DNA of 7,049 bases from an uncultured Micrococcales bacterium (GTDB lineage Bacteria; Actinomycetota; Actinomycetes; Actinomycetales; Microbacteriaceae), in NCBI GenBank assembly GCA_903831585.1, contig CAIKYE010000196.1, forward strand, positions 1 through 7,049, given 5' to 3'. The notes beneath the pieces were generated by a model. The model searched no databases. It worked only from the letters and a program-made list of their open reading frames with translations, and was not told where the DNA came from. How positions within the stretch are numbered: the first letter of the stretch is position 1; each line of letters starts with the position of its first letter. The position numbers and the translations under genes were made by a program. Below, one piece after another: positions 5,480-7,049 of the stretch.

Positions 5480-7048
5480 TTAGAGCTTGATCCAGACAGT
5501 CTGGTCTTGCTCTAGTTCGCCTTCGAGTTTGAGATCGTGCTGAGTGGTTGCAAGAACCTCTCCCGCAGGAACGACGACAGCTTTCTTGCCGAAGTTACTG
5601 AGCACTAGAACTCCGCTGTTGATGTAGGCGAGAGTCTCGTCGCCATCCTGGAATTCCGAGGCCCATCTGAAGTCACCGGCACCGAGTTGCAATTCTTTGC
5701 GAACCTTCAGCAAACGCTTGTAAAGCTCGAGAGTTGAACCCGCAACTCCTTGCTGCTCGCTTCGCGCGTAGCGCTTGTAGCTCGCAGGCTGGGGTAACCA
5801 AGACTTTCCGGTTGAAGAGAATCCGTTCGACTCGTTTGCTCCGGCTTCCCATGGCAATGGAACGCGGCAGCCATCGCGACCGACGCGCTCGCCCTTGGTT
5901 CTAAAGAAGGTCGGGTCTTCGCGGTAAGAATCTTCAAGCGTTGTGTGCTCAGGCAAGCCAAGCTCTTCACCTTGATACATGTAAGCACCACCTGGCAGGC
6001 CGAGCATGAATGCCGAAGCCGCGCGACCGCGACGCTGACCTAAGGCTTCGTCTGGTTGCGGCGACTTCGGGCCGATGCCGTCGCCCTGCTTTGGAATCTT
6101 GTCGTAACCCATGCGAGTTACGTGGCGAATGACGTCGTGGTTTGAAAGCACCCAAGTAGAAGGTGCGCCGACTCCGCCAAACGCATCGAACGATTCGTTG
6201 ATTGTTTTAATCAAGCGCTGCTTGTTCCAAGGAGTTTCGAGGTAACCGAAGTTAAATGTCTGGTGGTACTCGTCAGAGCGCACCCAGGTTGCCATGCGCG
6301 GCAGTGGCATGACCCAAGCTTCGCCACACATAACGCGATCGTCATACTCATCGAGAATGTTTCTGAATCGACGGTTGATATCGTGAACTTCGGGCTGACC
6401 CCAGAACGGGTTGTTTTCTTCGAGTTCGGCGATTGACATGTCTTCTTCAGACTTTGCGCCACCCATGTGCGAGTCTGCAACTGCAACGTTTGGCAAACCG
6501 GGGCGCTTAATCATTCCGTGCGCAACATCGATTCTGAAACCTGCAGCACCGCGGTCAAGCCAGAAACGTAAAACATCGTCAAACATCTCGCGAACTTTTT
6601 CGTTGTCCCAGTTAAGGTCAGGCTGTGATGAGTCAAAGATGTGTAAGTACCACTGGCCGAGTTCGCCGTTCGGTTCTGTGATGCGCGTCCAAGAGTTGCC
6701 TCCAAAAACCGATTGCCAGTTGTTCGGAGGAAGTTCACCGTTTTTGCCGAGGCCATCGCGGAACATATACATTTCGCGCTCAGGTGATCCGGGTGCTGCC
6801 TTCAAAGCAGCCTTGAAAAATTCGTGCTCACTTGATGAGTGGTTCGGCACCAAGTCGACGATGATTCGAATGCCGTGCTTCTTCGCCTCTGCAACCAGGT
6901 TGTCGAAATCGGCGAGCGTTCCGAAAAGCGGATCAATGTCTTTGTAGTCGCTGACGTCATAGCCGGCATCTTTTTGCGGTGACTTAAAGAAAGGTGAGCA
7001 CCAAATCGCATCGATGTTTAGCTCGGCCAAGGCCGGCAGGCGGTCGGC
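5480..7048 (-). CDS. GH13 alpha-glucosidase (alpha-amylase family), 5' end cut by window edge
   Basis: Retaining glycoside hydrolase of family 13 acting on alpha-glucosides such as maltose, isomaltose or short oligomers, probably in the cytoplasm. The frame stays open to the window edge, so the N-terminus is missing (perhaps 30-40 residues of the first barrel strand, by family length); a TTG at 7030 is an internal Leu codon in the family pattern ALAELNIDAIW. Numbering from it: PQKDAGYDVSDY (18-29), region I DLVPNH (59-64), QPDLNWDN (136-143), region II GFRIDVAHG with nucleophile Asp168, region III GEAW with acid/base Glu237, region IV NHD (297-299), YQGEELGLPE near 357-366, and a C-terminal beta domain to the end. 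All catalytic residues are present. Val directly after the nucleophile is the residue seen in oligo-1,6-glucosidases, but actinobacterial relatives vary, so linkage preference is open. Trehalose synthase is a less likely alternative. Confidence 0.93.
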   Translation of the reverse strand, partial: ADRLPALAELNIDAIWCSPFFKSPQKDAGYDVSDYKDIDPLFGTLADFDNLVAEAKKHGIRIIVDLVPNHSSSEHEFFKAALKAAPGSPEREMYMFRDGLGKNGELPPNNWQSVFGGNSWTRITEPNGELGQWYLHIFDSSQPDLNWDNEKVREMFDDVLRFWLDRGAAGFRIDVAHGMIKRPGLPNVAVADSHMGGAKSEEDMSIAELEENNPFWGQPEVHDINRRFRNILDEYDDRVMCGEAWVMPLPRMATWVRSDEYHQTFNFGYLETPWNKQRLIKTINESFDAFGGVGAPSTWVLSNHDVIRHVTRMGYDKIPKQGDGIGPKSPQPDEALGQRRGRAASAFMLGLPGGAYMYQGEELGLPEHTTLEDSYREDPTFFRTKGERVGRDGCRVPLPWEAGANESNGFSSTGKSWLPQPASYKRYARSEQQGVAGSTLELYKRLLKVRKELQLGAGDFRWASEFQDGDETLAYINSGVLVLSNFGKKAVVVPAGEVLATTQHDLKLEGELEQDQTVWIKL

Positions 7049-7049
7049 G

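Noticed and set aside
5468..5480. AATCTT-G-AAGATT palindrome at the glucosidase stop codon
   Set aside because: A one-base centre cannot form an RNA hairpin loop, and the sequence is short and AT-rich; probably chance.
5297..5480. tRNA-Tyr as an integration site for a mobile element
   Set aside because: No copy of the tRNA 3' end, integrase gene or compositional break is visible on either side within the window.
6411..6947. 178-codon open frame antisense to the GH13 gene
   Set aside because: It mirrors conserved catalytic regions of the glucosidase and encodes no recognisable protein.
7028..7030. TTG as the start of the glucosidase
   Set aside because: The reading frame continues to the edge with family-typical residues (ADRLPALAELN), so this is an internal codon.

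Overview
The window looks like chromosomal core and near-core sequence from a high-level actinobacterium, most plausibly a member of the Microbacteriaceae with moderate G+C (roughly half by eye), such as a freshwater Luna-cluster relative. This is inferred from protein family types (FprA-type ferredoxin-NADP reductase, actinobacterial-style LacI regulator and GH13 glucosidase) and from the presumed menaquinone gene order. It was not tested by a search. No phage, transposon, CRISPR array or obvious foreign island is visible.

Left half, plus strand: a 5'-truncated trans-polyprenyl diphosphate synthase (2-982), an FprA-like ferredoxin/flavodoxin-NADP+ reductase (1001-2356) and a YbjJ-like MFS transporter (2381-3649). 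Gaps of 18 and 24 bp suggest one operon that starts left of the window. The first gene probably makes the isoprenoid tail of menaquinone. The second supplies or removes low-potential electrons. The transporter's substrate is unknown.

Right half, minus strand, reading from the right edge: a 5'-truncated GH13 alpha-glucosidase (7048-5480), tRNA-Tyr(GUA) (5378-5297) with its own likely promoter and a strong intrinsic terminator, a LacI-family repressor (5182-4148) with a well-formed promoter and candidate operators, and yajQ (4134-3646). The repressor probably controls alpha-glucoside use, perhaps including the adjacent glucosidase, and itself. The two halves converge, and the stop codons of the MFS gene and yajQ overlap by four bases.

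I do not see a convincing undescribed biological system here. The points worth a second look are regulatory: an inverted repeat at the predicted lacI transcription start together with repeated TTTACA units, a long hairpin in the tRNA-Tyr leader, a perfect inverted repeat inside the 3' end of yajQ that may end the opposing operon, and possible leaderless expression of yajQ.
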